NCBI RefSeq assembly: GCF_008641045.1
Contig: NW_022196425.1
Coordinates: 1-64,000 of the forward strand
Length of the DNA stretch: 64,000 nt
Direction of reading: 5' to 3'
From: Pistacia vera
Taxonomy: Eukaryota; Streptophyta; Magnoliopsida; Sapindales; Anacardiaceae
Under the pieces are notes generated by a model. It ran no database searches. It saw nothing but the letters and a program-made list of their open reading frames with translations, and was not told where the DNA came from. This document shows, piece by piece, positions 12,156 through 23,638 of this stretch (position 1 is its first letter; every line of letters starts with the position of its first letter). A program made the position numbers and the translations under genes.

Positions 12156-12634
12156 TAGGCATGGCAATGGGCCAAGGTGGGAATCTCATTCACCATACCC
12201 ATCCCTCAAAATAACTCCCCACCCTTACCCCATCCCCATTATGGGGATGACGGGAATTCCCCTTCCCCGCCCCATAGGGGAATGTAGGAGGCTCGTCCTC
12301 GCCCTGTTAATTTTACACAAACATAAATTAATTTGAGCATTACCAAACACAATAGTTAATTCTCATCCACATGACAAACACTTAAATTAATCGTTTAAAC
12401 ATAGTTAATTTTACATAAATATGGGTTAGGGTTTATTCTGGTTCAATTGTTTAGGATAAGGGAAATTGGGAAAATATGGGTTTATATAGGTAGGATAATT
12501 GTTTAATTAGATGAAATATAGGGGTATTAGTGAAAAGTGTACATATATATATATATATATATTATTTTTAATTTTATATATTATATACGGGGTGGGATGG
12601 GTCCCCGGTATTCCGGGGAACATCGCCATGCCTA
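12156..12634. mobile_element. Non-autonomous hAT-like element (479 bp)
   Basis: It starts TAGGCATGGCAATGGG and ends with the complement TAGGCATGGCGATGTTCCCC. Near-identical flanks TCGAGCCAT (12147-12155) and TTGAGCCAT (12635-12643) fit an 8-bp hAT target duplication with one extra matching base. The interior is CCCC/GGGG-rich at the ends and AT-rich in the middle, with an AT microsatellite near 12545. It carries no coding sequence and is inserted into repeat family L. Confidence 0.75.
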
Positions 12635-13095
12635 TTGAGCCATGAATCGCGTTTCCAGAATCTTGGCCTAGTGTTTCTTGTCTAAGCCGAGTGGATGTCC
12701 AAGTATCTGGATCCTCAAATTATAGTGTGCAGAGTCAAGTGAAAGCTTGGTCACAACCGCAGTGAGTAGGTAGAGCCGTGACTCTTTGTATCTTGTTGGT
12801 TTTAGCGAATTAAAGCACTTGCCAAGCTGAGTGAGTACTAGTTGTACTCTGATACTTTGTAGTTAGTCGAACACCTTGTTGAGCTACTTGGCTTGGGTAG
12901 AGCCAAGTGGATTCATTGATAATAGGTTTGTTTGAGCTGAGTGAGCATGTTTGGGGGCAACAAATATAAGGAATCCGTAACTTCTGTGATGTTACTTGAG
13001 GGTGAAACCACGGCTCCAACTGGGGGAGTGAATGTGGCATTCCACGTAGGCCAAGTGGTTAGGGAGCTAAGTGATGAGCCGAGCGATGGGGACTC
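12635..13095 (+). mobile_element. LTR-type repeat family L, copy 1, right part
   Basis: This continues family L beyond the hAT-like insertion with more AAGTGG/GAGTGAG words (for example AAGCCGAGTGGATG near 12687 and AAGCTGAGTGAGTA near 12823). It stops where the copia 3' LTR begins at 13096, so the copia element appears to have inserted into family L. Confidence 0.45.
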
Positions 13096-13310
13096 TGTTA
13101 ACTTTCGTATGAAATAGACAGTGATATTTGGGAGAAACTGAATCAATGTTTATTGATTGTACTGTACTTTCTTATATACAAATACAATAAAGTTAACTAT
13201 CTTGAGTTAACTAACTAATCTACTAACTACAATTAACACTAATAACTGATTATTAACAAACTAACAATATTTAACTGACTACTTAACAAACTAACAATAT
13301 TTAACTTCCA
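13096..13310 (-). mobile_element. Ty1/copia 3' LTR (about 215 bp)
   Basis: On the minus strand the segment begins TGGAAGTTAAATATTGTT and ends AAAGTTAACA, so it has TG...CA ends. It lies directly after a polypurine tract (GAGGGGGGG, plus positions about 13312-13321) that follows the pol stop codon. It contains a tandem pair of AATATTGTTAGTTTGTTAA words and a promoter-like TATAAG. The matching 5' LTR is not in the window, because the 5' part of the element is lost at about 15507. Confidence 0.7.
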
Positions 13311-13320
13311 ATACCCCCCC

Positions 13321-15507
13321 TCAAATTGGAGGGTGGTAGAGATCAAGCACACACAACTTGCTTAAAAGATGATGATGAAGTTGGTTCCCAAGAGCCTTAG
13401 TCAAAATGTCAGCTGGTTGCTCAGAGGAAAAGATGTAGGCAGTGCTAATAAGGCCCTTTTGAAGTTATTCCCGTACAATATGACAATCTATATCTATATG
13501 TTTGGTCCGCTCATGAAACATGGGATTCGAAGCAATATAGTGAGCTTGATTATCACAATGCAGAGGAACAGGAGACAAATTGGAGAAACCAAGTTCTTGA
13601 AGAAGCTGGACTATCCACATTACTTCACAAATAGTTGAGACCATGGCCCTGGACTCAGCTTCTGAAGAAGATTTTGAGATAGTAGCTTGCCTCTTAGATT
13701 TCCAGGAAATAAGTGAGGAACCAAGAAAAATACAATATCCGGTAACTGATTTTCTAGTCATCAAACAGGAGGCCCAATTAGAGTTACTATATGTAGATAA
13801 ACTCAAAGAATTTGCTGCAGGAAAGAAGAGACCCAAACCTGGAACAGATTTCACATATCTGACAACTTTAAGGGTTGGTGCCATGTGTGAGTGTTTAGGC
13901 TAATGCATGAACTGACTTAATAAATTCACAGAGTAACTCAAATCAGGTCTGGTCATACACAAATATAAGAGCTTGCCCATCAATCTCTGATAGACTGATG
14001 GATCAGGAAGTAAAAAATCACTGTCATTTGGAAACTGATCATCATAGGCTGTTGATGTAAGTTTCAAATGGGATTCCATAGGAACACTAGATGGCTTAAG
14101 AGCTGATAATCTAGACTCAGAAATAAGCTCTAAGGCATACTTTCTCTGACAAAAGCTAATGCCCTTACTTGATATAGCTACCTCAAACCCCAAAAAATAC
14201 CTCAACATGTCCAAATCTTTCAACTTAAAATTGGAATGCAATAGCTCTTTAGTTTGATGAATCAAATTCTGATCATTCCCAGTTATCACAATGTCATCCA
14301 CATAAACCAAAATAATGACAATTTGAGAATTTAGTGTTTTAATGAACAAAGAATAGTCTGACTTGGACTGCCGAAAACCACCATGCAACAAAGCTAAAGT
14401 CAGTTTATAATTCCAGGCCTTGGAGGCGTGTTTCAAACCATATAAAGATTTATGCAGCTTGCAAACAAGATTATTTTGCCCCTTTTTCTGTGGAAAACCC
14501 TGAGGAAGTGTCATGTATATTTCTTTTTGCAAATCCCCTTGCAAAAAGGCATTGTCAACATCAAGTTGGAATAAAGGCCAATGAAGCATAGAAGCCAAGG
14601 CTAAAACAGTCCGAACAGTAACCATTTTGACAACAGGGGAAAAAGTTTCAGAATAGTCAATACTAGCCTACTGTGTGTACCCCTTAGCAACCAAACGGGC
14701 TTTATATATGTCCAAGGTTCCATCAGCTTTGTACTTGAGCTTGTAAACCCATTTACGTCCAATGGGAACTTTTCCAAGAGGTAAAGGTACTAAAGACCAA
14801 GTATGGTTCAGTTCTAAGGCATGGCTTTCTTTATTCATAGCATCCACCCAATTATGGTCTTTTGGTGCTTGATGAAAACTAGAGGGTTCAACCAAGGATA
14901 GATTGGATAAAAAAGCTTTATATGTGGGTGAAATAGTGTTATAAGAAACAAAATTAGAGATAGGATAGTGTATGTGATTGGTTGAGGAAGAATGAGGGAT
15001 AATAGGACAAACAAAGTCTTGAGTCCAGATAGGAGGATAGACACTCCTACTGGATCTCCGGAGGGCATGAGAAGGAATGAGATTGTTAGCAGGACTTGGT
15101 GTATTTAGGGAAGAAAAGTCATTTGATAATGTGTTGGCAGGGGAAACAATCGGTTCTGTGATCTGGACAGAAGGAGAATCATGATTAGGAGGAGAATGAG
15201 ACTGATCTGGTTCTGTTTCAGTAAAAGCAAAATTAAGTGGAAAGGTAACCTGTGAGGGGTGAGAAAAAACAAAAGGGAAAATGTGTTCATAGAACACAGC
15301 ATCTCTAGTAACTGTTATGGAATGAGTAGACAAATTATAAAGGATATACCCTTTTTGAGTTAAGGAATAACCCAAGAATATTGATGGTATGGCTCTAGGA
15401 GACAAACAGTTTGTCTTTAGAAGGTAAAATGGTAGCATATGCCAAAGACCCAAAAACCTTTAAATGATCCAATGCAGGAGGTTTAGTAAAAAAAATTTCA
15501 AAAGGTG
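13321..15507 (-). pseudogene. Ty1/copia polyprotein remnant (end of integrase, RT, RNase H)
   Basis: On the minus strand the order is the C-terminal integrase region (SIFLGYSLTQKGYILYNL), then reverse transcriptase with FQLDVDNAFLQGDL and the catalytic motif YVDDIVITG (about 14300), then RNase H with SNSNWASC, SKSSSEAESRAM and RTKHIDIDCH. The integrase-RT-RNase H order defines copia. Three in-frame stops break it: after YTQ (about 14670), after SQFMH (about 13900) and after HIVRE (about 13465). The 5' half (gag, protease, most of integrase) is missing, and the similarity ends at about 15507. It is a dead copy that entered in reverse relative to copy 1 of family L. Confidence 0.9.
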
Positions 15508-15786
15508 ATAATTGATAAGTTGCATAATTTGAGTGTTTTTAAGGTTGTTTTGATGTTAGTTTAGTTAACTTCTCATTTGTTTCCTTTGTTTTGATGTTTG
15601 TTTTTGTTAAATTTGAGATATGAATGGTTTACCTATTGATTTGGATAACTTTTGTGTTTTTTTAAGGCTTTGATTGAGTAGATTGGAGTATTGGAATGAA
15701 ATTGGGACTTAAAGCTTGAAGAAGTTGAGATTACCCTTCAGTCTTGAAGGCCACGGCCATTCCTTGGTAGTTCACCATGGCCATGN
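15508..15786. repeat. Unclassified repeat-like segment ending at an N
   Basis: It begins abruptly at the copia break with TTGATAAGTTGCATAATTTG, contains T-rich sequence, and ends with palindromic ACCATGGCCATG just before the unknown base at 15786. It may be an LTR start from another element or an assembly join. Confidence 0.35.
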
Positions 15787-15945
15787 TCCGGGGGTAAGAA
15801 CCGGAACCGGAACCGCACAGTAGCGGTTCCAAAAAATTGGAACCGGAACCTACCCGCACAGTGCAGGTTCTGGGTAGGTTCCGGTTCCGGTTCCGGTTCT
15901 TACCCCCGGTTCCGGTTCTACCCGCTACCCGTGCTCACCCCTACG
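15787..15945. repeat. GGAACC-rich hAT terminal fragment
   Basis: The segment is built from GGAACCGGAACC and GGTTCCGGTTCC words in inverted order and ends with TACCCGTGCTCACCCCTA, the complement of a typical hAT terminal repeat (GGGTGAGCACGGGTA). The other end seems lost at the N (15786). It is a strong palindrome and a likely cause of the assembly gap. Confidence 0.55.
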
Positions 15946-16049
15946 AAACACGACACTACGGCGAGGAAAGGCGGTTCTTGAGAGAGCAAGAACAAGGAAA
16001 GCAAAAAGAGGGATTGTATGTGAATGAATTTTGGGCGGCTTGCCCTTTG

Positions 16050-16838
16050 AATTTATAGGTATATGAGCCAAAAATTGTATTGGGTTTGACGAAGTCCAAT
16101 AACAAAATAAACATATTATGGCCCAGTGCCTTAGCCCAATTCCGGTTAGGCCTACGCTTAAATTCACCTTGTTGATTGACCACTTCATGAGTTAGGTCTT
16201 CCTACAAGTTAAGCAAAATTGGGCTCCAGCCTATTAGCCCACTTTCGTTCCAAAATAGGAATTAGAATCCTCTCAAGTTCCTAACTCATCCAAGATCCAG
16301 TATCTTACATGAATTAGTACTCTTGAACCAATAAAGGCAAGTCACAAGACTTACTTCCTAATTCGAACTCCTTTACTAAGTAGGACTCAAAGTTTTACTA
16401 TGACTCAAGCTCCCTTGAACTCCTATATAAACAGGTCAACCCTCTCATTTTGCATTCAAAAATCACTCATTACGTTAGCTCCTAAATTCTTGCTCTCAAG
16501 AATCCCCGTTTTCCCCATCGTAAAGCTTAGTTCTGACTAACTTTACCACCTTCAGCCACCGCAAAGCTGTGCTCCAGCCACTTTGTGTTAGTGTAGCCCT
16601 AGCCATATTACGGTAAACCTTTTTTTGCTCTTAGCCCTCATTAAAATACCTTCAATTACGTTGACTTGAGAGTCGGAGTGCCTACAGTAGACACCACACC
16701 AGTGTCACCCAAGCCTTCACATTCGTGTTTTCTTTTTGTGCAGATCCATTCGATTGTTAATGGTTTGTTTCTCACAAGATTCATCCCTTTCGAATCAATC
16801 GTAGATTTTACCGTTTACAATAGGGAGCTAAGGTGGTC
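16050..16838 (-). mobile_element. LTR-type repeat family L, copy 2 (inverted)
   Basis: Reverse-complemented, this matches 10150-10830 in order: AATCTACGATT, ATCTTGTGAG, GGTGTGGTGTCTACTGTAGG, CACTCCGAC, GTTTATATAGGAGTTCAA, TTCTAATTCCTATTTTGG, CTTAACTTGTAGGAAG, GTGGTCAATCAACAAGGT and AAGGCACTGGG. By eye the identity is roughly 80 percent over the aligned parts. With copy 1 it forms an inverted pair around the copia remnant. Confidence 0.7.
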
Positions 16839-17230
16839 TAAGTCATTTTTGAACTCAGAGTTATAGTTCTTTATGAAATCAGAGTGCTAGTTCCTATAGA
16901 ACTAGGAGTACTTGAAGAGGAAGATGTTGTGTTAGACTTGGAACCTTTTTGAGTATACGAATTCGTGTAGGACTCAGAGTCCTTGTGATATAGGAATCCT
17001 TACGAGACTCAGAGTCCCAAGAGGTGAGGAATCCTCAATCGATTCGGAGTCCTTAGAAGTGGGTATTGAGCCTGAATCATAAATGGGCTTAATGGGTGTT
17101 GTGGCCCAGATTGTGGATTTAACCCAATTCATGGAGTGGGCTTTGGCATGAAACCAAACGAAGTTGGGCATTGATATTGAGCCTTTTGCTATTGGGCTGT
17201 TAGGGGCCCAACATGGATTTTTGCCCATAC
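16839..17230 (+). mobile_element. LTR-type repeat family L, partial diverged copy 3
   Basis: It repeatedly contains ACTCAGAGTCC-type words and GGGCTTAATGGG, TTGGGC and GGCCCAACATGG ending in TTTGCCCATACA, as at the family-L end near 10800-10830. It abuts copy 2 head to head at about 16838, giving a local inverted arrangement. Confidence 0.45.
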
Positions 17231-18369
17231 AATGTCTAACAAGACAAAGACGAATTTAATGAATTTTATAAAAATAATAATTTCAAACATAAATTTAATT
17301 TAAATTAGTCATAACATCAAATTAATGTCATAGTCGACCATTGTTGATCATTTAATTAAATTATTGTCGATTGTTGTTAATATATATATTTTTATAATTA
17401 TAGAAATATGTAAGGGTTATTTTGTCATTTATTGGGGTTATTTCTGTAGTTAAAATTTTGTTTATGTACTTTTATGTTACAATTTGAACAAACTCTTGTA
17501 GTGATCTGTGATTGTGTTTTTTAGTGTTCTCATTTCTGAACTATATCATTATCCTTAGTTAATGTCTTAATAAAATTATCGTTGATCATGTTTCAACATC
17601 CATAATATATTTATTTCATCTAGTATCTTTTAGCCACCCACCGCCACGACCTCCCTCATCGACTAATTCTCGGGAGAGACTAAGGCAATAACTCACCAAT
17701 TTGTCCTAACTGTTTGGACTATCCATGGATGGGTCTTTGCCTTGTAACATGAATGATATTTGTTTCAAAAGCACCTACCGTTAAATTCATTAATTAAATT
17801 TGTTAATATTAAATGTCCCTTATTATGTATTTATGAGTTATAAAATAAATTAGATTTAATTATCCTAATAAAAAAGTTATTTTTAAAATTAACCCAGCTA
17901 CACTATTAAATTAAACCAATAATAGATTAATAGCATCAACAAAAAAAATTAAAAAAATATAAATTAATGTATTTGAACCCATATATTATAAGTAGAGGTA
18001 ATATTTCTAAACTCCCCTCAGATTTGGAAAAATCATCTCCTACCTAGCTGATCATGTTAAATTTGATCATCTTGATCAACTACTTTTATGGTCATATTTG
18101 GGACAACTATTAAACATATTCTGCAAAATAATGACCTTTTTTTTCAATCAGAGCTTGTATAACAATAACCAAAATTAAATTCAATCAATTATTTATAGCA
18201 TCTTCATGTCTTAGTTTTAGATCAAATAAAACTAAGCAGAAAATCTATATTTAGTAAAACTTACATAGCGTAGGAGGCTATTGATCAAAGCTCCGAACCA
18301 CTATAAATCTCTGAGCATTTCTCTTCTCTCTAGTCATTTAATATTTCCTGCACATTTATTACTTATACT
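17231..18369. other. AT-rich intergenic, partly an outer repeat arm
   Basis: No gene seen. The stretch 17393-17470 (GAAATATGTAAGGGTTATTT, then TCATTTATTGGGG) is found inverted at about 22425-22485, suggesting yet another outer inverted-repeat layer around the nested transposons. The rest shows nothing I recognise. Confidence 0.4.
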
Positions 18370-18962
18370 CCTAGTTAGTAAATACGCGTTTTATACGCGA
18401 ATTTACGTATTTTACAAAGGGCTACCGAATTATTCGCGAATTATTAGAGTATCTGTATAATTCGCAAATTATTGCACAAAAAAAAAAAAAAAAGAACTGA
18501 TTGAAACGACATCATTTTAGTGGGGGAAGAAGAAATCAGTGGGTAAGGCGTAAGGAAAGAGATTGGAAAAGGGAAATAAAATAACCTTCTCAAAAAGTTC
18601 AAAACTCAAAATGACATCCATTTTCCCCGCCTATTCCCCACACCTTTACATTTAACTCAAAACACATACAAAATCATTCTATTTTTAAATTATTTTCGTG
18701 CTATCTAATAAATTAGATTGATTAATGATATTAAAATAACAATTTATGTGAAAAAAAAAAAACTGTCTATATTATAGGTATAAAATAATAGTTAGAAATT
18801 GTAACACTAATCTTTTATATAGATTTGTGAGACAAAATTTTAGTTCTTGATTTAATATAATTTAATGGATTAATGGAAGTTAAAATTGGTTGCATTTAAT
18901 ATCAAACTTATCAAGTTTTAATTAGTAATAATCATGACTAGATATTGTATTTGAGTCTGGAG

Positions 18963-21900
18963 TAGAGCTAGGCAAGGGACCGGTCTCATGGGCCTGGGAC
19001 CGGTCCCAGACCCATGAGAAAAACCAGGACCCGACCAGGCCTTAGGCCTGGTCGGGAACTGGTCCCATGGGGTTTGGAAAATTTATTTCCCCTCTCAATT
19101 TTTTTTTTATTTTGGGGGCAAAACGAAATTTTATAGGGGGTTTTGTATTTTTTAGGGGTTGATTAGTAAGTTTCTAAAATTTAATTAATTTAAAAAAATA
19201 ATAAATTAATAGTTAATTTTAATTTTTAACATAAATGTAATATTCACATTTCACACATTCACGCTTCACAAATAAACATTAAATAATTTTTTTATTAAAT
19301 TATTCATCTTCAATTTCATCGTCAATACTAATTACATTATTCAAATCTGTATTCCTAAAGAGTTGAGTAGTTCGGGATCTTCAGGGGTGTTGTAGTCTTC
19401 TTTCTGCATGGTCTAATCCCGTAAACAAGTTATCACTCAATCATCTCATCGGTTAAAGAACATTTTCTGTCTTCAACAATCCGACCACTCGTTGAAAATG
19501 TTGACTCGGATGCAATTGTAGAACACTGCACAGATAAAATGTCACGGCCATTTAGGATATAATGGGGAATTGACTTTCTTGTTGGTTCCACCATTGAAGA
19601 ATATCCATGTCAGTTGCTCCTTCATCGTCATAAAGGTCAAGTCCACATGTAGGTAGCGAGTATCTTATTTGGTCTATGTATGTACGAGTTGGAGCTAGAG
19701 TTGGAGCTTCCGCCATGTCCCACATACGCCCTGAGAGGGGGCTACATCAAGGTCCTGATCGCCTCTCCTAGACATCCACTTCCACTTCCACTTCTACTTC
19801 CATTGTATCTGTTCTCATATAAAGAAAAAAGCCTATCCAATTTGTGTTTAAAGTCAGTCAAATACAACGTATAATCATGTCCTAAATAATGGTCTAACTC
19901 AGTAATTACACCGTTAACTACGGATAATTTAAACCTAAGATCTAGAAAAAGGCCTAATCCATATAAGAATGGAATATCTAACAAATATCTCTATATTTTT
20001 CTTCCATACTTGAAACAATTTCACTTAAAATGTTATCATATCTATATTGATCAAAAGTTTTAGCAATTTGAACTAAAATATCTAACACTAATTAGTAGTT
20101 GGATAATAAATACCACTTAATGTATTAGTAGCATCATAAAAAATTTTAAAAAATGAATAAAAAAGTTCTCAAACCGCCCAATCATTATAGTTGACAACTC
20201 CTCTGGATAGTTTTCCGATTGACGAAATCTGTAATTTGTTTCGCGGTTGGCAAAGCTTTTTCCAACATCAGTAGGTAGACTTCAACGGATAGGCATGTCT
20301 GTACATAACTCAAAGGTCGAACGGTGGGTCCTCTTGCTTACAATATTTGACGTACTCCTGCCATCTTTTATTGTACCGCCAACGATAAATCCGATAGCTC
20401 TACGCACCCTCTCCATCTTTGAATGTTAGCATCAAACCTGCTTTAACTATCAAATTGATGATGTGACAAGCACATCTCTGGTGATAAAATTTGCCTTCAC
20501 CAAGCGGATCCAATTTCTTTTCAAATAAAGATATTGCCGCGGTGTTAGCAGCTGCATTATCAAGCGTTAGCACTATAACTCTATCAGTTAATAAATATTC
20601 TTGCAAAACTTCAAGAATGATAAAATAAATAGTTTCAACACATATGTTTTTCATATAATGGTTTAAAACCTATCAATTTTGTTGTAAACCCCAATTATGA
20701 TCTAAGAATGTACTGTGACAGTTAAAAAATCGGTTTTTGATCTACAAGCCCATATGTCTGATGTAAGTGCAATAGATATATTCCTAAAATTTTGAAATTC
20801 GTTTTTAAGTTTATTATTTATTTTGTTATAAAGTTTTAGTATATCTCTTCTACTGTGTTTATTAACAGGGGTATATGCTGGACAAAATGCAGTTTTAACC
20901 ATATTAATAAAAAAGGATTTTCAGATAAACAAATGGGAGAGTCTGTAGCAACTATATATCTTGCTATTTCCTCTCGTGCAACATGTGTATTGTATTGTCA
21001 TGTTGAGAGAGTGAGGATTGTGGATTAAAATTAAGTTGAGTTTGAATTTGTCTACCTGATCCGCTTGAAGATGCATTTATTTGGGGATGCTTCTTTTCTA
21101 CGTGTCGTCGCATCATCGAAGTCCATTCTCCAGCCCCAATAATGGTTCCACATAAATTACATATCCCACACGATTTCCCCTTCCCCATTTGCTTTGGCCG
21201 TTTTGATTTGGTGAAGTATCGCAGACATCGGACACGACCCTCTTTGACGGTCGGGGGGGTTGGGCTATGTCCGTGTCCGTTGACTCGCAGCTCACATGTG
21301 TTTGGCTACACCTCGTCCCGACCGAATGTGGTTGTGGAATTACAGCTGCATCATCTGGAGGAAATGGTGAAAATGGATTGAAGGCTTCAATTTCTTCGGT
21401 GGATGGAACAAAAACTCATTGGGGAAGACATTATAATTTATAATAAAATAATAATAATTAAAATGAAAAGAAATTAATAATAATATGAATTATGATTATA
21501 TTGAAAAATAGAAAAAAATTTGAATAATATAAATAAATTATAAATATAAATTGAATGAGAAATTGATTGGAGATTGGAGTAGAGAGATTGAGAGAATGAA
21601 AGAATGAAAGATTGATTGGTGTGAAAAAAATTAAAGGTTTTGGGTTATTTATAGTGTAGTTGGGGGAACCGGGGGGGGGGGGGGGGAATGAAAAAAGAAC
21701 TTATAATTATATAAATTAAACCTTGGTGTGAGTTGACCGTTGGCAGCCAACGGTTAATTTTTTTTTTTTTAAATAAATTTTGTAAAATTTTATTTTAGTC
21801 CTTATAATTTATATATTTTTAGGGGGTTTAATGTAATTTACAAAGGACTAAAATGATAAGGTAAAAAAAATTTGGGCCCAGGCCCGGGCCTGGGGAGGGC

Positions 21901-22013
21901 CCAATGGAGGACCCGGACCTTCCTCCTTAGGCTAGTCCGTTTTGGGACCAGGCCTAGGTAAGGACGGTTTTTGGAGCTGGGCTTTTGGGCCCGGTCCTAA
22001 ATGCCCAGCTCTA
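18963..22013 (-). mobile_element. Nested hAT transposon, full-length but decayed (3051 bp)
   Basis: A perfect 8-bp duplication GTCTGGAG flanks it (18955-18962 and 22014-22021). The ends are inverted: TAGAGCTAGGCA on the left, and TAGAGCTGGGCA on the reverse complement of the right. Both subterminal regions are dense in GGGACC/GGTCCC and GGCCTGG words, typical transposase-binding repeats of this group. The transposase on the minus strand is broken (separate entry). A G17 run sits near 21670. Confidence 0.9.
19380..21295 (-). pseudogene. hAT transposase pseudogene (BED finger, RNase H-like core, dimerisation domain)
   Basis: Read on the minus strand: a BED-type zinc finger with CNLCG and RRHVEKKH (about 21040-21160), then the catalytic-core start IALTSDIW (about 20760), then LTLDNAAANTAA and RCACHIINLIVKAGL (about 20440-20580), then a conserved PFLYGLGLFLDLRFKL (about 19920-19975), and finally STFSTSGRIVEDRK of the C-terminal hATC dimerisation region (about 19480-19550). 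The order matches Ac-like and RICESLEEPER-like transposases. The frame is interrupted by stops and shifts in at least three places (near 21190, 20690 and 20400), so it cannot make an active enzyme. Confidence 0.9.
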
Positions 22014-22364
22014 GTCTGGAGACTATAATTTGAATATCAGTTATATATTGTATATTTGTGTTATTGATTAATTGAATACTTTGCATTTGAAATACCATAT
22101 TGATTTTAGCCAGGTAATCCATAAAAGTGTTAAAATAAGATTGATATTGCCGTATTTTTTAAAACGTATTATTGACAATACATCGTATTAAACCCGTATA
22201 TACCCATACAATATTTTTCCCGTATTTAAATTTTATGGCTGAATTTTATAAATGTATTTTTTACCATTTACCATATTATACCTGTAAAATTCCCGTACAG
22301 TTTTTTTTGCCGTGCCGTATTTACTAACTAGGCTTATGCTTGTTTGCTCTTAATTTGTTGGGTT

Positions 22365-22468
22365 GGTGAAAATTTTTATTTTGCATTATTACGTTATATT
22401 GACGTCAACATAACGTAATAAATTTTTCACTACATAATCCCCCAATAAATGAAAAAATAACCCTTACA

Positions 22469-22519
<51 letters not shown>

Positions 22520-22520
22520 T
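22365..22520. repeat. Near-perfect palindrome followed by AT microsatellite
   Basis: Around 22387-22425, TTATTACGTTAT and ATAACGTAATAA flank a TTGACGTCAA centre, with one mismatch between the arms. An AT dinucleotide run follows at about 22477-22515. The segment next to it matches 17393-17470 in reverse. Confidence 0.75.
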
Positions 22521-22979
22521 ATACCCCACCCTAATTCCTAAACCTCCACATCGTGTTCTTCATTATTGCCATGTGTAATCTGTGCATCGCCTGTGCACAA
22601 CCTGTGCACCTGCAATCCGTCATGCATCCTTGGTTGCTTTGTGTGTTCCCAGTTTGTGTAGTGGTTTATGACAAATTCTGGTGGCTCTTGCTAGAGCCAT
22701 TTATGTGAAATTGCTCATTGGGTTGTTGTTTAAATGATTGTGTGTTGTGGTGATTGTGTGATAGATTGGGGTTTGAGTTGTGATAGATTGTGGCAGACTG
22801 GTGCATCAAAAAGGAATTAGGGATTTCATTTGAAATTGAAGATGAAATTGCATTTTAGTAACCTAGTTTAACACTTCAAACTCAAAAAATAAAAATGAGA
22901 GTACTAAAATGGTAGTTAGGTTCAACGTATTTAAGTTCTTATTTTTTTTTCTTTGTATATTATAATTTTTAGATAACAA

Positions 22980-23440
22980 AAAATTTGCCTCAACTCTGTG
23001 ATCAACTTGATGAACTAGTCCCTCACTCTGTGATCAAAATCCTTTCCTCCCAAATGGGTATCTCCACTAGAAGCAAGAACCTCAAACACACCATTGTCAA
23101 TAATCAAAATACAAACATCAAAGGTTCCATTAGCAAGATCATAAACCAAAATGTTATTCTCTCCCCCTTTCTTGTCTAGATCATAAGCAATGGTCGCTGC
23201 TATAGGCTCATCGATTATCCTAGCCACATTAAGCCTGACGATGGTGCTTGCATCCTTAGTTTCCAGCCTTTGCGCATAATTGAAATAAGCTACAACAAGC
23301 AACAATATAAATCCGTTCGACCCAAATAATTCTTAACAAAATGCATTTTTATCAAATATTACATCAAAAATAATGTACCTGGAACGATGACAATGACATC
23401 TTTAATTTTCTCCCCCAAGAAAGCCTTCTCTCTTGAATGG
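22980..23440 (-). pseudogene. BiP-type HSP70 pseudogene fragment
   Basis: Minus-strand pieces GEKIKDVIVIVP (about 23390-23425) and AYFNYAQRLETKDA (about 23240-23290) are split by ~95 bp that begins with GT and ends with AG, so an intron at the VP/AYFN junction is kept. Then come NVARIIDEPIAA, DKKGGENNILVYDL, GTFDVCILIIDNGVFEVL and GDTHLGGKDFD. KKGGE and TIDNGVFEVL-type wording points to the ER-lumenal BiP class of HSP70 ATPase domains rather than the cytosolic class. An in-frame TAG follows RVRD, and both ends are missing. It derives from genomic DNA, not from a processed mRNA. Confidence 0.85.
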
Positions 23441-23638
23441 TTGAATGGCAAAATGGCAAAACCTAGCCAATTAAGAAAAAAAACTAAACAATTTAAATAA
23501 GAACAAAAATAAAAATAAAAATTGAAGACTCTAACCTTACACAATATAGTCAACTTTGGTTGATTATCGTCAAATTAACAAAGGGATGGAGTGAAACATA
23601 ATGATTTTGGACAAGTCTTGGCCTTTTGGTGTGTCTAG

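Larger units (their letters stand above)
18370..22332. mobile_element. Outer non-autonomous hAT-like element, host of a nested hAT
   Basis: It starts CCTAGTTAGTAAATACG and ends with the exact complement (CGTATTTACTAACTAGG). The flanking octamers CTTATACT (18362-18369) and CTTATGCT (22333-22340) match at 7 of 8. Without the inner insertion it would be ~0.9 kb and non-coding. Both arms are rich in TACG/CGTA words (ACGCGTTTTATACGCG on the left, CCGTATTT repeated on the right). The 8-bp duplication points to the hAT superfamily. Confidence 0.75.

Noticed and set aside
13369..13903. Plus-strand frames of ~86-89 codons over the copia region
   Set aside because: They are antisense shadows of the minus-strand RNase H domain.
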